Made by a program: the position numbers and the translations under genes. From the NCBI GenBank assembly GCA_019637685.1, contig JAHBVF010000003.1, positions 62,001 through 126,000 on the forward strand: a stretch of DNA of 64,000 nt, in the 5' to 3' direction. The notes below the pieces were generated by a model that did not search any database, was not told the origin of the DNA, and worked only from the letters and a program-made list of their open reading frames with translations. Origin of the DNA: Caldilineaceae bacterium (lineage in GTDB: Bacteria > Chloroflexota > Anaerolineae > Caldilineales > Caldilineaceae). Of the stretch, positions 17,781 through 24,542 are shown piece by piece; position 1 is the stretch's first letter; every line of letters begins with the position of its first letter.

Positions 17781-17947
17781 TTTACCCCCTCCCAGCCTCC
17801 CCCATTCTGGGGGAGGGGCTGATCGCTCGTCAGTTATGTGGTCGTACAGCCGAAGAAGGGCCACACGTGGGGTTTTGGGCTGTCCGACCAACTCCATCCG
17901 CGCCTCAAACAGTCCCTCCCTCGCGGCGGGGGAGGCTAGGTGGGGGT
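17781..17947. repeat. Direct repeat copy B flanking the DUF559 gene
   Basis: About 167 bases collinear with copy A, sharing TTACCCCCTCC, CTCCCCCATTCTGG, CTCGTCAGTTATGTGGTCG, GCGCCTCAAACAGTCCCTCC and GGAGGCTAGGTGGGGGT. The middle is more diverged. A third, partial relative (CCCTCACCCGCAATGGGGGAGG) is at 18041-18070. Confidence 0.8.
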
Positions 17948-18040
17948 GAAACAGCAGACCTGCACCAGCCCGGCCACAGCGTGGATTCGGGTAGGATGCA
18001 GGCCCCTTTGCTATATGCCCGGCCACCCACCAATCTGCCC

Positions 18041-18070
18041 CTCACCCGCAATGGGGGAGGTTAAGTGAGG
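18041..18070. repeat. Partial relative of the CTCCCCC palindromic repeats
   Basis: A CCCTCACCCGC...GGGGGAGG...GTGAGGG hairpin-like stretch between copy B and the DGR template. It lies about 90 bases downstream of the template on the minus strand and might end its transcript. Confidence 0.5.
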
Positions 18071-18156
18071 GTAGCTCGGCCAGGAACTGGCTGCACCGGC
18101 CTTCTGTTCGCGCTGCGCAAGCCGTGGCCGACGCAGAATTCTGAGATGAAAGCCGT

Positions 18157-18276
18157 GGGCGACCAGGCGGAATCCCACATTGTTGTTCCGGTTGTCTGGT
18201 TCGTTCCTGTTTCGGTTAGCGGTCCGCACGTTCGTTGCATTGTTGTTCCAAGACCCGCCCCGCAACACGCGACGCT
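18157..18276 (-). ncRNA. DGR template repeat (TR)
   Basis: 120 bases that align without gaps to 19901-20020. Read on the minus strand the template encodes RGGSWNNNATNVRTANRNRN and continues to VGFRLVA, with clusters of AAC codons. These are the adenine-rich sites that DGR reverse transcriptase miscopies. Sixteen of 120 positions differ from the variable repeat and all 16 are template adenines on this strand. Both ends are identical: 18157-18182 (the side corresponding to the initiation of mutagenic homing site) and 18248-18276. It begins about 65 bases after the avd stop and is expected to be part of a structured RNA. A 123-codon frame covering it is not taken as a gene. Confidence 0.95.
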
Positions 18277-18341
18277 TCAGCCAGCCCCCGCAACACCGAT
18301 TCGAGAATCGGAGATTGCCACATTGAAGTACATCCCCGCTG

Positions 18342-18692
18342 TTATGCGGAAACCGCCTGCCAGCCCCCCAGCAGTTTACCAATCTCAGCCACCATCTGAC
18401 CGGCGTGCTGGTATTGGCCTGGATTGAGCCAACGGCGGCGATGAGCCAGACGCAAATAGACCCTTATTTTGCTCAAATGGGCATCCGCCGCGGTCAAATG
18501 CGCCAGACGCTCTCGCCCGCGCATAGTGTTTGCTGTCAGAAGCGCCTCTTGCAGGTCAAGAGCCGCATCCAGCAGACGACGGGTGACCGTATGCCTGTAG
18601 AAGCGGGGAAAGTTATTGGTTTGGGGAATCAGCCAATCCAAAAAGTCAAACGTACGCGTAAAGATAGGCATTTCCCGATAACTTTCGCTCAC
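18342..18692 (-). CDS. avd: DGR accessory variability determinant (bAvd-type four-helix protein)
   Basis: 116 aa. GTG 18692 is preferred: it overlaps the reverse transcriptase stop as GTGA and has GAGGTG five bases upstream. An ATG at 18671 is the alternative. The sequence is all-helical and basic, with FDFLDWLIPQTNNFPRFYRHT, LLDAALDLQEALLTAN, LSKIRVYLRLAHRRRWL and AGQMVAEIGKLLGGW. These are the four helices of the Avd family, which forms a barrel-shaped pentamer that binds the reverse transcriptase and template RNA and is needed for cDNA synthesis. Its place between the RT gene and the template matches known DGRs. Confidence 0.9.
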   Translation of the reverse strand: MSESYREMPIFTRTFDFLDWLIPQTNNFPRFYRHTVTRRLLDAALDLQEALLTANTMRGRERLAHLTAADAHLSKIRVYLRLAHRRRWLNPGQYQHAGQMVAEIGKLLGGWQAVSA

Positions 18693-19747
18693 AGCACCAC
18701 CTCGTGCAAAATCTCCCGGCGCAGACCCCAGGTGTCGGCGTAACGCAGATGATTGATCCAACCCAATAGGGATGCCTGCACCGTCTCCCGACGCCTCTTG
18801 CCCTGGCGTTGCTCGTGGAGCAGATTGTACAGATAGCGCCGAAAATTGATGCCCTTGCGCCGCAGGAGCAGACGGCGATCCGGATAGACAACAAAACCAA
18901 GAAAACGCACGCCCTCGGATGTAGGCCGCACAGTCGCCTGGCGTTCGTGTAGCGTCAGACGCAGGGCCGCCAGCCTTTCGATGAGCGCCGCTCGCCAGCG
19001 CCAAAGGGTCGCTTTATCGTCAGCAAAGAGAAGAATGTCATCCACATAGCGCAGATAAGCAGCACAGCCCAACTCACATTCAACAAAATGGTCGAAGTCG
19101 TTGAGATAGCAATTGGCCCAGAACTGGCTGGTCAGGTTTCCGATGGGCAGACCCCGTGCACGATTCGCAGCAAAGAGATCGTCGCCGGGAAAATAGTTCA
19201 TTGTGTAGGCATCTGCCAGAACGCCCACCCCACTGGTCAGAATTTTGGCAATCAGCCGACGCATACCGCCATCCTGCACCCGACGGTGCAGCGTATGGCG
19301 CAGGATTTTGTGATCGATGGCAGGGAAGAACTCTTCAATATCACAGGCCAAAACATACGGATAGCGAGCCATCCAACGCTGACAGGTGTCTAGCGCCCTG
19401 TGTGTGCCTTTGCCCACCCGATTGGCGTAGGAGTGGTGGCTGAAACTGCGTTCAAAGGCCGGTTCCATCCGATTGCACAACGCGTGATGCACCACCCGAT
19501 CCCGGAAGGGCGCGGCGCTAATCAGCCTCTTTTTCGGTTCGTGAATGGTGAAATTGACATAGCCGCCTGGCTGATAGCTTTCATCTTCCAGGTCGGTGCT
19601 CAGACGAAAAAGATTGTCCTCCAGACGAAATTCAAAAGCCGCCGCCGCCGCCCGCCCCCGTTTGCCCCGAGACGCCTTGCGCCAGGCGCTGTAGAGATTC
19701 TCCCATTCATAAACGTCCGCGTAACTGCCCCGGACTTGCGTAACCAT
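18689..19747 (-). CDS. DGR reverse transcriptase
   Basis: 352 aa, complete. It makes mutagenic cDNA from the template RNA, misincorporating opposite adenines. Seen: EFRLEDNLFRL, motif around PKKRLISAAPFRDRVVHHAL, ACDIEEFFPAIDH with the first catalytic Asp, RGLPIGNLTSQ (about 198-208), whose (I/V/L)GxxxSQ form is characteristic of DGR enzymes rather than group II intron types, and LRYVDDILLF with the catalytic YVDD (about 234). There is no maturase or endonuclease domain, as expected. ATG 19747. It overlaps avd by four bases, so the two are co-translated. The target gene lies 142 bases upstream on the same strand. Confidence 0.97.
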   Translation of the reverse strand: MVTQVRGSYADVYEWENLYSAWRKASRGKRGRAAAAAFEFRLEDNLFRLSTDLEDESYQPGGYVNFTIHEPKKRLISAAPFRDRVVHHALCNRMEPAFERSFSHHSYANRVGKGTHRALDTCQRWMARYPYVLACDIEEFFPAIDHKILRHTLHRRVQDGGMRRLIAKILTSGVGVLADAYTMNYFPGDDLFAANRARGLPIGNLTSQFWANCYLNDFDHFVECELGCAAYLRYVDDILLFADDKATLWRWRAALIERLAALRLTLHERQATVRPTSEGVRFLGFVVYPDRRLLLRRKGINFRRYLYNLLHEQRQGKRRRETVQASLLGWINHLRYADTWGLRREILHEVVL

Positions 19748-19772
19748 TTGTATCTCACATTTTCAAAAACCG

Positions 19773-19812
19773 ATCGCCTGTCGGCGATGCGCGCTGGGGG
19801 CAACGCCCCCAG
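19773..19812. other. Two tandem hairpins between the variable repeat and the reverse transcriptase gene
   Basis: ATCGCC (19773-19778) pairs with GGCGAT (19783-19788) over a 4-base loop. CTGGGGGC (19794-19801) pairs with GCCCCCAG (19805-19812) over AAC. Both lie 78-117 bases downstream of the target stop codon in transcript direction. In some DGRs a hairpin downstream of the variable repeat promotes homing; here they could equally attenuate read-through into the RT gene. Confidence 0.6.
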
Positions 19813-19889
19813 ACCCCCAACAGCCGTCGGCCCTATTGGTTCTCCCACTCGATCATTAACAGAGGACAGAGATTTCAGAGAACAGAAGA

Positions 19890-22349
19890 TCAGAGGCCGG
19901 GGGCGACCAGGCGGAATCCCACATTGAGGTCCCGGAGGTCTGGCTCGCCCCAGTCTCGGTTAGCGGCCCGCACGTCCGCTGCATTGAAGTACCAAGACCC
20001 GCCCCGCAACACGCGACGCTCACCCACTTCCGGTCCTGGCGGATTTCGCCCCGGCGAAGCTGTGTAGTAATCACTACTATACCAGTCATTGGCCCATTCC
20101 CAAACATTGCCCGCCATATCGTGCGCGCCATAAGGAGTGACACCCCCTGCATAGCTGCCTACGGGTGCTGTGTATTGGTAGCCATCGTTCTGATCTTTAT
20201 CCTTCCACTCCTGTTCACAGTTGACATCGCAATAGTTAAGACGACTGCCATCCCAATCACTGCCCCAGGGATAAATATGCCCGTCCGTGCCCCTGGCCGC
20301 CTTCTCCCATTCGGCCTCCGTAGGCAGGCGCAAGGCCAGACCTGTGCGCTCTGCAAGCCAGTTGGCATAGGCCACCGCCTCATACCAGCTTACGCTGACT
20401 ACCGGATATTCCGCGCCATTAAACCGATCATCCGTCCAATATCCGGGTAGGGAAATCTTTTGTTCATCCCGCCATTTCCAACCTTCGGCGGTCCAATAGC
20501 GTTCGGTAGTATAGCCATTGGCATCCACAAACTTGCGGAATTGTGCATTCGTCACTTCCGTCCGCATCACCCAATATGAATCGACATATACGCTATGCTG
20601 GGGCGATTCATCAGCATACCATCCACGCTGGCAATTATTCTTATAGTACGGAATCTGGTTGCATATCTCCAAGGCTTTATCAACTTCGGCGTCACTCGAC
20701 CCCATCATAAATTCACCAGCGGGCACGTAAACAAATGTGATACCGTCGATCTCCCGCACAGCGCCAGCCACCGGCGTCGGGCTGGAAGTAGCCGTCGGTG
20801 TATGGGTCGGCGGGCGGCGGGTGGGTGTCCGCGTCGGTGTGCGGGTAGGGGCCGATGCAGTCAGCGTCGCCCGCACCGCGGCCTGAAAAGTAGCCGTGGC
20901 ATTGGCCGTCGGCGTGGCTGTGGGTGTATCTGTCGGCGTCGGTGTAACCGTAGCCGTTGGCGCCAGCGCGGTCAGCGTCGCCGCTACTGCCTCCGCGATC
21001 TGTGCCGCCGGGTCAAAGGTAGATGTCACCGTTGGTGTGGGTGTAGCCGTCGCCGTGGGCGGGCGGCGGGTTGCTGTCGGTGCGGATGCGGTTAGGGTGG
21101 CGCGCACACCTGCCTCCACTTCCGCCAGCGTGTCTGGGGTGGGTGTAGGGGTAGGGGTAGAGGTTGGCAGAATCGGCACGTCAACCGTCTGCGCTGCCTG
21201 GGCCTGGTACAAGCGGTTGTCACTCCACAGTTGAACAGAAGTATCTTCCCTCGCCAACTTCAGGCGAAAGGCCAGACGCTCCGGCTGGATACCTGCCCCA
21301 GCCATCGGAATCAGAACCCGCAAAGACGGATGATAAACAGGACGATCCGGTCGCAGATTTTCCAGCCAGTAGACCTGTCGATTGCCGAATCGGGGCAGGT
21401 CAACACGTGCGGGTCGCCAGGGCTGGCGGCTTCCTGCTTCATAGAAGATAACCTGAAATTGCAGAGGAATGTCCTCCAAACCCAATGCGTGTATGTCCGC
21501 ATCCAATTGAAGGAAGGGCATCCCATTCACTGCTGTCTGAGTCAGGCTGACATTCTCCACATAGACATTTTCTTCCCCGGCCACCCAATCGAATTCCCCG
21601 AAAGCGACGCTCAAATCCCGCAGCTTTGTGCGGTTACCCACGGAAGCCAGTACAATCCCCACCACCTGAAATGCGCCCTCCCGCTGGGTCAGGGCAGGGC
21701 CGCCGCTGTAGCCTTTGTCAAAGAGGAGTTGCACCTCCAACTCTGCGGCCAGCCGGTTGCGCCGGTTCAGGCTCAAATTCTGGTTGGTGGAGAGGGTCGT
21801 CGGGTCTGTGGGCAGGGGCGGTTTGGGATAGCCCAGAATGTGCAGTTGGGTATTGCCTGATTCCAATTGGCTGCTCAGTCCGTCGTAGACCGGCAGCCAG
21901 GGCAAAGCCGCCAGCGTTTCCTGTGTCAGTGGTCGCCGTTCAACAGTGCGGTCGATACGCAGAATCGCCAGGTCCATCTCCGGCCGGGTCGCTACAATTC
22001 TGGCCCGGTAGCGGGCCACAGCCGGCAGGCCGTCATCTTCGCCAATTACTTCCACCACAAAATCGTCCCAATAATCTTCCTGCTGGAAATCTTTGTCTGC
22101 CGAGAGTACGTGCCAGGCGGTCAGAATCAGCCCGCTGGGATGAATGATTACACCGCTGCCTGGCTGGTCGCTCTGTGGAATGCAACTGGTCCCCCCAAAA
22201 CAGCGCTCCGGCACAATACGCACCACTGCCCGTTTGACCTCCAAATCGATGCGGGTCTGGGCCGCGGTGGGGCGCGCCACAATCCCGGCCAGCACAACCA
22301 GAGCGACGACGGCGAATAGAATTGTGCGGAAAGAGAGAACGGACTTCAT
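19890..22349 (-). CDS. DGR target: secreted trypsin-like protease fused to an FGE-type variable domain
   Basis: 819 aa. Signal peptide (about 1-31, FAVVALVVLAGIVARPTAAQ). A trypsin-like serine protease follows (about 32-235) with the His of TAWHVL (about 78), Asp of EMDLAIL (about 125) and Ser of GYSGGPA (about 214). Next come a beta-rich region (about 245-390) and a Thr/Pro linker (about 395-525) with three copies of a VRATLTASAPT-like unit. The C-terminus is an FGE-sulfatase fold (about 530-819) with PAGEFMMGS, LPTEAEWEKAARG and HDMAGNVWEWANDWY. It ends in the diversified RGGSWYFNAADVRAANRDWG stretch. The FGE/C-type-lectin fold here is a ligand-display scaffold rather than an enzyme. Confidence 0.95.
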   Translation of the reverse strand: MKSVLSFRTILFAVVALVVLAGIVARPTAAQTRIDLEVKRAVVRIVPERCFGGTSCIPQSDQPGSGVIIHPSGLILTAWHVLSADKDFQQEDYWDDFVVEVIGEDDGLPAVARYRARIVATRPEMDLAILRIDRTVERRPLTQETLAALPWLPVYDGLSSQLESGNTQLHILGYPKPPLPTDPTTLSTNQNLSLNRRNRLAAELEVQLLFDKGYSGGPALTQREGAFQVVGIVLASVGNRTKLRDLSVAFGEFDWVAGEENVYVENVSLTQTAVNGMPFLQLDADIHALGLEDIPLQFQVIFYEAGSRQPWRPARVDLPRFGNRQVYWLENLRPDRPVYHPSLRVLIPMAGAGIQPERLAFRLKLAREDTSVQLWSDNRLYQAQAAQTVDVPILPTSTPTPTPTPDTLAEVEAGVRATLTASAPTATRRPPTATATPTPTVTSTFDPAAQIAEAVAATLTALAPTATVTPTPTDTPTATPTANATATFQAAVRATLTASAPTRTPTRTPTRRPPTHTPTATSSPTPVAGAVREIDGITFVYVPAGEFMMGSSDAEVDKALEICNQIPYYKNNCQRGWYADESPQHSVYVDSYWVMRTEVTNAQFRKFVDANGYTTERYWTAEGWKWRDEQKISLPGYWTDDRFNGAEYPVVSVSWYEAVAYANWLAERTGLALRLPTEAEWEKAARGTDGHIYPWGSDWDGSRLNYCDVNCEQEWKDKDQNDGYQYTAPVGSYAGGVTPYGAHDMAGNVWEWANDWYSSDYYTASPGRNPPGPEVGERRVLRGGSWYFNAADVRAANRDWGEPDLRDLNVGFRLVAPGL
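19901..20020 (-). repeat. DGR variable repeat (VR) at the 3' end of the target gene
   Basis: 120 bases in the last 44 codons of the target. Against the template at 18157-18276 there are 16 substitutions, all at template adenines on the coding strand: eight A to G, six A to T and two A to C. They change 11 residues, for example N to Y, N to F, N to D, R to W, N to G and N to L. The 26 bases at the 3' side (19901-19926) are identical. Just beyond, the target reads CCGGC where the template reads ACGGC, the expected difference between the two homing sites. Confidence 0.95.
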
Positions 22350-22393
22350 TGCAAATTCCGAGAGGGTGACTGTACGTCGGACCGATGTACAGA

Positions 22394-22422
22394 AGTATAG
22401 CGTCTTTATTGGAAGGGCACAA
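22394..22422 (-). promoter_or_regulatory. Promoter of the DGR target gene
   Basis: On the minus strand TTGTGC (22422-22417) and TATACT (22399-22394) are 17 bases apart, and the target ATG follows about 45 bases later. The -35 element lies inside the 3' end of the LysM lipoprotein gene, so the target can be expressed separately from it. Confidence 0.65.
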
Positions 22423-23035
22423 CCAAGACCGTTCCCGCCGCAACCGTCTCAGTCCCAGCCAGTTCCGGGTTGAAAGTGCGTAAGTCTTCCGGCGTCTTTG
22501 CCAGCAATTCTGCAATGTCGTCCAGCGGCGTGGGTCGATAGACCACAAAGAGCCGGGGCATCCGCAGACGGGTATCCGGTGGCAAAGGCGTCTGGGGATC
22601 GAGCGACCGATTGGCCTGGTGCAGAATAGCCTCGTCCAGCCCCGTCGCCGCGGCTACGGAAGCCAGCGTCTCGCTTCCATCGGTGATGTAATCCAGGGGC
22701 ACTGTCAGCAACGTATCAGCGGGGACCGGATCGGGCAGGCCGGGGTTGAGCCGGTCCAGTTGGCTGGGCGTGGTTTTAAGAAAAGCGGCCAGTTCGGCTT
22801 TAGAAATGGGCGCCAGCGGCACATAGACATCCGGCGTACCTTCGCCGGGACCGGTGAGCAGTTCCTCATCCGCAGTGGCGGGCGGGGTGGGGATTACCGG
22901 GTCCGGCGGCGCGGGCAGTTCGGTGACGGGGGCAGAGAGAGACGCGGGCGCAGGTGTCGACACGGGTTCGCCCGCGCAGGCAGTCAGCATTGTTACAATC
23001 AAAAGCAAGAATGAGAGATGTATGCGGATGATCAT
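22406..23035 (-). CDS. LysM-like lipoprotein upstream of the DGR
   Basis: 209 aa from ATG 23035, with GGAGAG five bases upstream; the longer frame lacks a ribosome site. A lipoprotein signal ends at the Cys of MLTAC (about residue 20), followed by a Pro/Ala/Thr linker to about 70. The rest holds three LysM-like repeats of the pattern helix, Asn-Pro, then a TLLTVP-type strand: LDRLNPGL...TLLTVPL, LHQANRSLD...RLRMPRL and LRTFNPELAG...TVLVVPF. LysM repeats bind peptidoglycan or other N-acetylglucosamine polymers. It is 56 bases before the DGR target and may share its surface location. Confidence 0.75.
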   Translation of the reverse strand: MIIRIHLSFLLLIVTMLTACAGEPVSTPAPASLSAPVTELPAPPDPVIPTPPATADEELLTGPGEGTPDVYVPLAPISKAELAAFLKTTPSQLDRLNPGLPDPVPADTLLTVPLDYITDGSETLASVAAATGLDEAILHQANRSLDPQTPLPPDTRLRMPRLFVVYRPTPLDDIAELLAKTPEDLRTFNPELAGTETVAAGTVLVVPFQ

Positions 23036-23127
23036 GCGGCTCTCCGCGGTGGGGAGGAAATGGGTCTGCTTCCCGTCGCCAATTGGAGCCATCTGCTGGC
23101 TACACGAGATTACAGCGTTGCGGGAGG

Positions 23128-23133
23128 AGTATA
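23128..23133 (-). promoter_or_regulatory. Possible -10 element for the LysM lipoprotein gene
   Basis: TATACT on the minus strand about 95 bases upstream of the ATG. No good -35 hexamer at 16-18 bases was found, so this is weak. Confidence 0.3.
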
Positions 23134-23196
23134 GCATAAAAGGCAGTCGCAAGCCATCGGCAGCGCAACGACCGACAACCGCCCCGCCCCGACTTT

Positions 23197-23235
23197 AGGG
23201 AAGGGATGAGCAAGTCACCCTGTCATCCCTTCCCT
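23197..23235. terminator. Hairpin after the dehydratase gene
   Basis: AGGGAAGGGATGA (23197-23209) and its exact complement (23223-23235) form a 13-bp stem seven bases past the stop codon of the minus-strand dehydratase gene. The T run is weak. The arms use the stuttered GGGAA unit, so it belongs to the same hairpin class as the other intergenic elements. Confidence 0.6.
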
Positions 23236-23241
23236 TTGCTT

Positions 23242-24384
23242 CTACTGATACGCCAGCGCGCCGTCTTCCCGGAAGGTGAAGCCCCGGTGCCAGGACTTGA
23301 ACGGGTACGCGGCCAGCGCCTCCACATTCAGGTCGATGCCCAGCCCCGGCTTCTCCGGGATTTCCAGATAGCCATCCACCAGTTTCATCGGCTCATCCAC
23401 AATATCCCGGCGCGGCCCCTCGTCGTCCGCGTGATATTCCAGAATTAGAAAATTGTGGGTGCTGGCCGCAAAATGCACATTCACCGCCGTGGCCACCGGC
23501 CCGCAGGGATTGTGGGGCGCGACGCTCACGTAATGGGCGTCGGCCATCGCGGCCACTTTTTTCATCTCCCACAGACCGCCCATCAGGCAGATGTCGGGCT
23601 GGATGATATTCACGGCCTGGCGGGCCAACAGTTCCCGGAATTCGTGGCGGGTGTAGAGCATCTCGCCGGTCGCCAGGGGCACATCCACCTGCTGGCTCAG
23701 CTTCTGCATGGCGTCGTAGTTCTCCGGGCGCAGGGGTTCCTCCACAAAGAAGGGGAGGAAGGGCGCCACCACCCGGCACAGTTCCTGGGCCTGGGAGACC
23801 TCAAAGAGCCGGGCGTGGGGGTCCAGGCCGATGTCGATATCCTCGCCCACGGCCTCGCGCACGGCCGCCACCCGCCGCTCGGTCTCGCGCATGGCCTTCG
23901 CCCAGGGCATGGCCTGCCAGCCGGAAGGGAGCGGACCCATTTTGATGGCCGTATAGCCGTACTTTTCGATGAGGGCGACTGCATTCTCGGCCAGCTCCTC
24001 CGGGCTGTTGCCCCGGGGCGCCTGGTAGACCCGGATTTTGTTGCGGCATTTGCCCCCCACCAGCCGGTAGACGGGCAGCCCCGCGGCCTTGCCCGCGATG
24101 TCCCACAGCGCGTGCTCGATGCCGCTGATGGCCGCGTTGAGCACCATTCCGCCGGGGAAGCGGGAACCCGCGTACATCAACTGCCACAGCCCTTCGATGT
24201 CCCGGGGGTCGTGGCCGATGAGCCAGCCCTCAAAGTCCCGGATGCACTCGACCGTCGCTTTGTCCGGTCCGCAGGAGTAGGCTTCGCCCACGCCGTAGAT
24301 GCCCTCGTCGGTATGCACCCGCACATACGGAATGTTGCGGTGGCCCAGATTGACCAAAAATGTTTCGATGGATGTGATTTTCAT
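23242..24384 (-). CDS. Enolase-superfamily dehydratase, galactonate/mannonate dehydratase-like
   Basis: 380 aa, complete; ATG 24384 with AAGGAA about 9 bases upstream. A member of the mandelate racemase/muconate lactonising group. Seen: AIKMGPLPSG at the second barrel strand, DIGLDPHARL with the first metal ligand, FVEEPLRPEN with the second, PLATGEMLYTRHEF with the third and APHNPCGPVATA near the C-terminus, where the His commonly acts as acid/base. This set matches D-galactonate dehydratase-like and related sugar-acid dehydratases. It stands alone here, away from the importer operon with its own enolase-superfamily gene. Confidence 0.85.
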   Translation of the reverse strand: MKITSIETFLVNLGHRNIPYVRVHTDEGIYGVGEAYSCGPDKATVECIRDFEGWLIGHDPRDIEGLWQLMYAGSRFPGGMVLNAAISGIEHALWDIAGKAAGLPVYRLVGGKCRNKIRVYQAPRGNSPEELAENAVALIEKYGYTAIKMGPLPSGWQAMPWAKAMRETERRVAAVREAVGEDIDIGLDPHARLFEVSQAQELCRVVAPFLPFFVEEPLRPENYDAMQKLSQQVDVPLATGEMLYTRHEFRELLARQAVNIIQPDICLMGGLWEMKKVAAMADAHYVSVAPHNPCGPVATAVNVHFAASTHNFLILEYHADDEGPRRDIVDEPMKLVDGYLEIPEKPGLGIDLNVEALAAYPFKSWHRGFTFREDGALAYQ

Positions 24385-24403
24385 TGGGGGGGGTTCCTTT
24401 GGG

Positions 24404-24541
24404 TGATTTGGTAATTAGTTGATTGGGTGATTGGTTGATTGGGTGATTAGTTGATTGGGTGATTGGGTGATTGGGTTGTTCGGTGATTGGGTGAGTAGCG
24501 GACAGACCAATCAACGAATCAACCAATCAACTGCTTGTATC
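24404..24541. repeat. Intergenic GGTGATTGGTTGATT stutter with inverted copy
   Basis: At least seven imperfect tandem units of 8-9 bases (TGATTGGGT, TGATTGGT, TGATTAGT) run from about 24404 to 24500. CCAATCAACGAATCAACCAATC at about 24508-24530 is their inverted counterpart, so the whole forms a long slippery hairpin. No gene is present. Confidence 0.8.
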
Positions 24542-24542
24542 T

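Noticed and set aside
17222-17947. CRISPR or insertion-sequence ends
   Set aside because: Direct repeats of about 170 bases with one gene between. There is no transposase and no spacer periodicity, so it is reported as a possible cassette instead.
18011-18382. A 123-codon minus-strand frame with FGE-like C-terminal sequence, as a gene
   Set aside because: It is the DGR template region. The similarity to the target is explained by the template, and it has no ribosome site or full domain.
19773-19812. Terminator of the DGR target transcript
   Set aside because: Neither stem is followed by a T run, and the RT gene has no obvious promoter of its own, so read-through is more likely.
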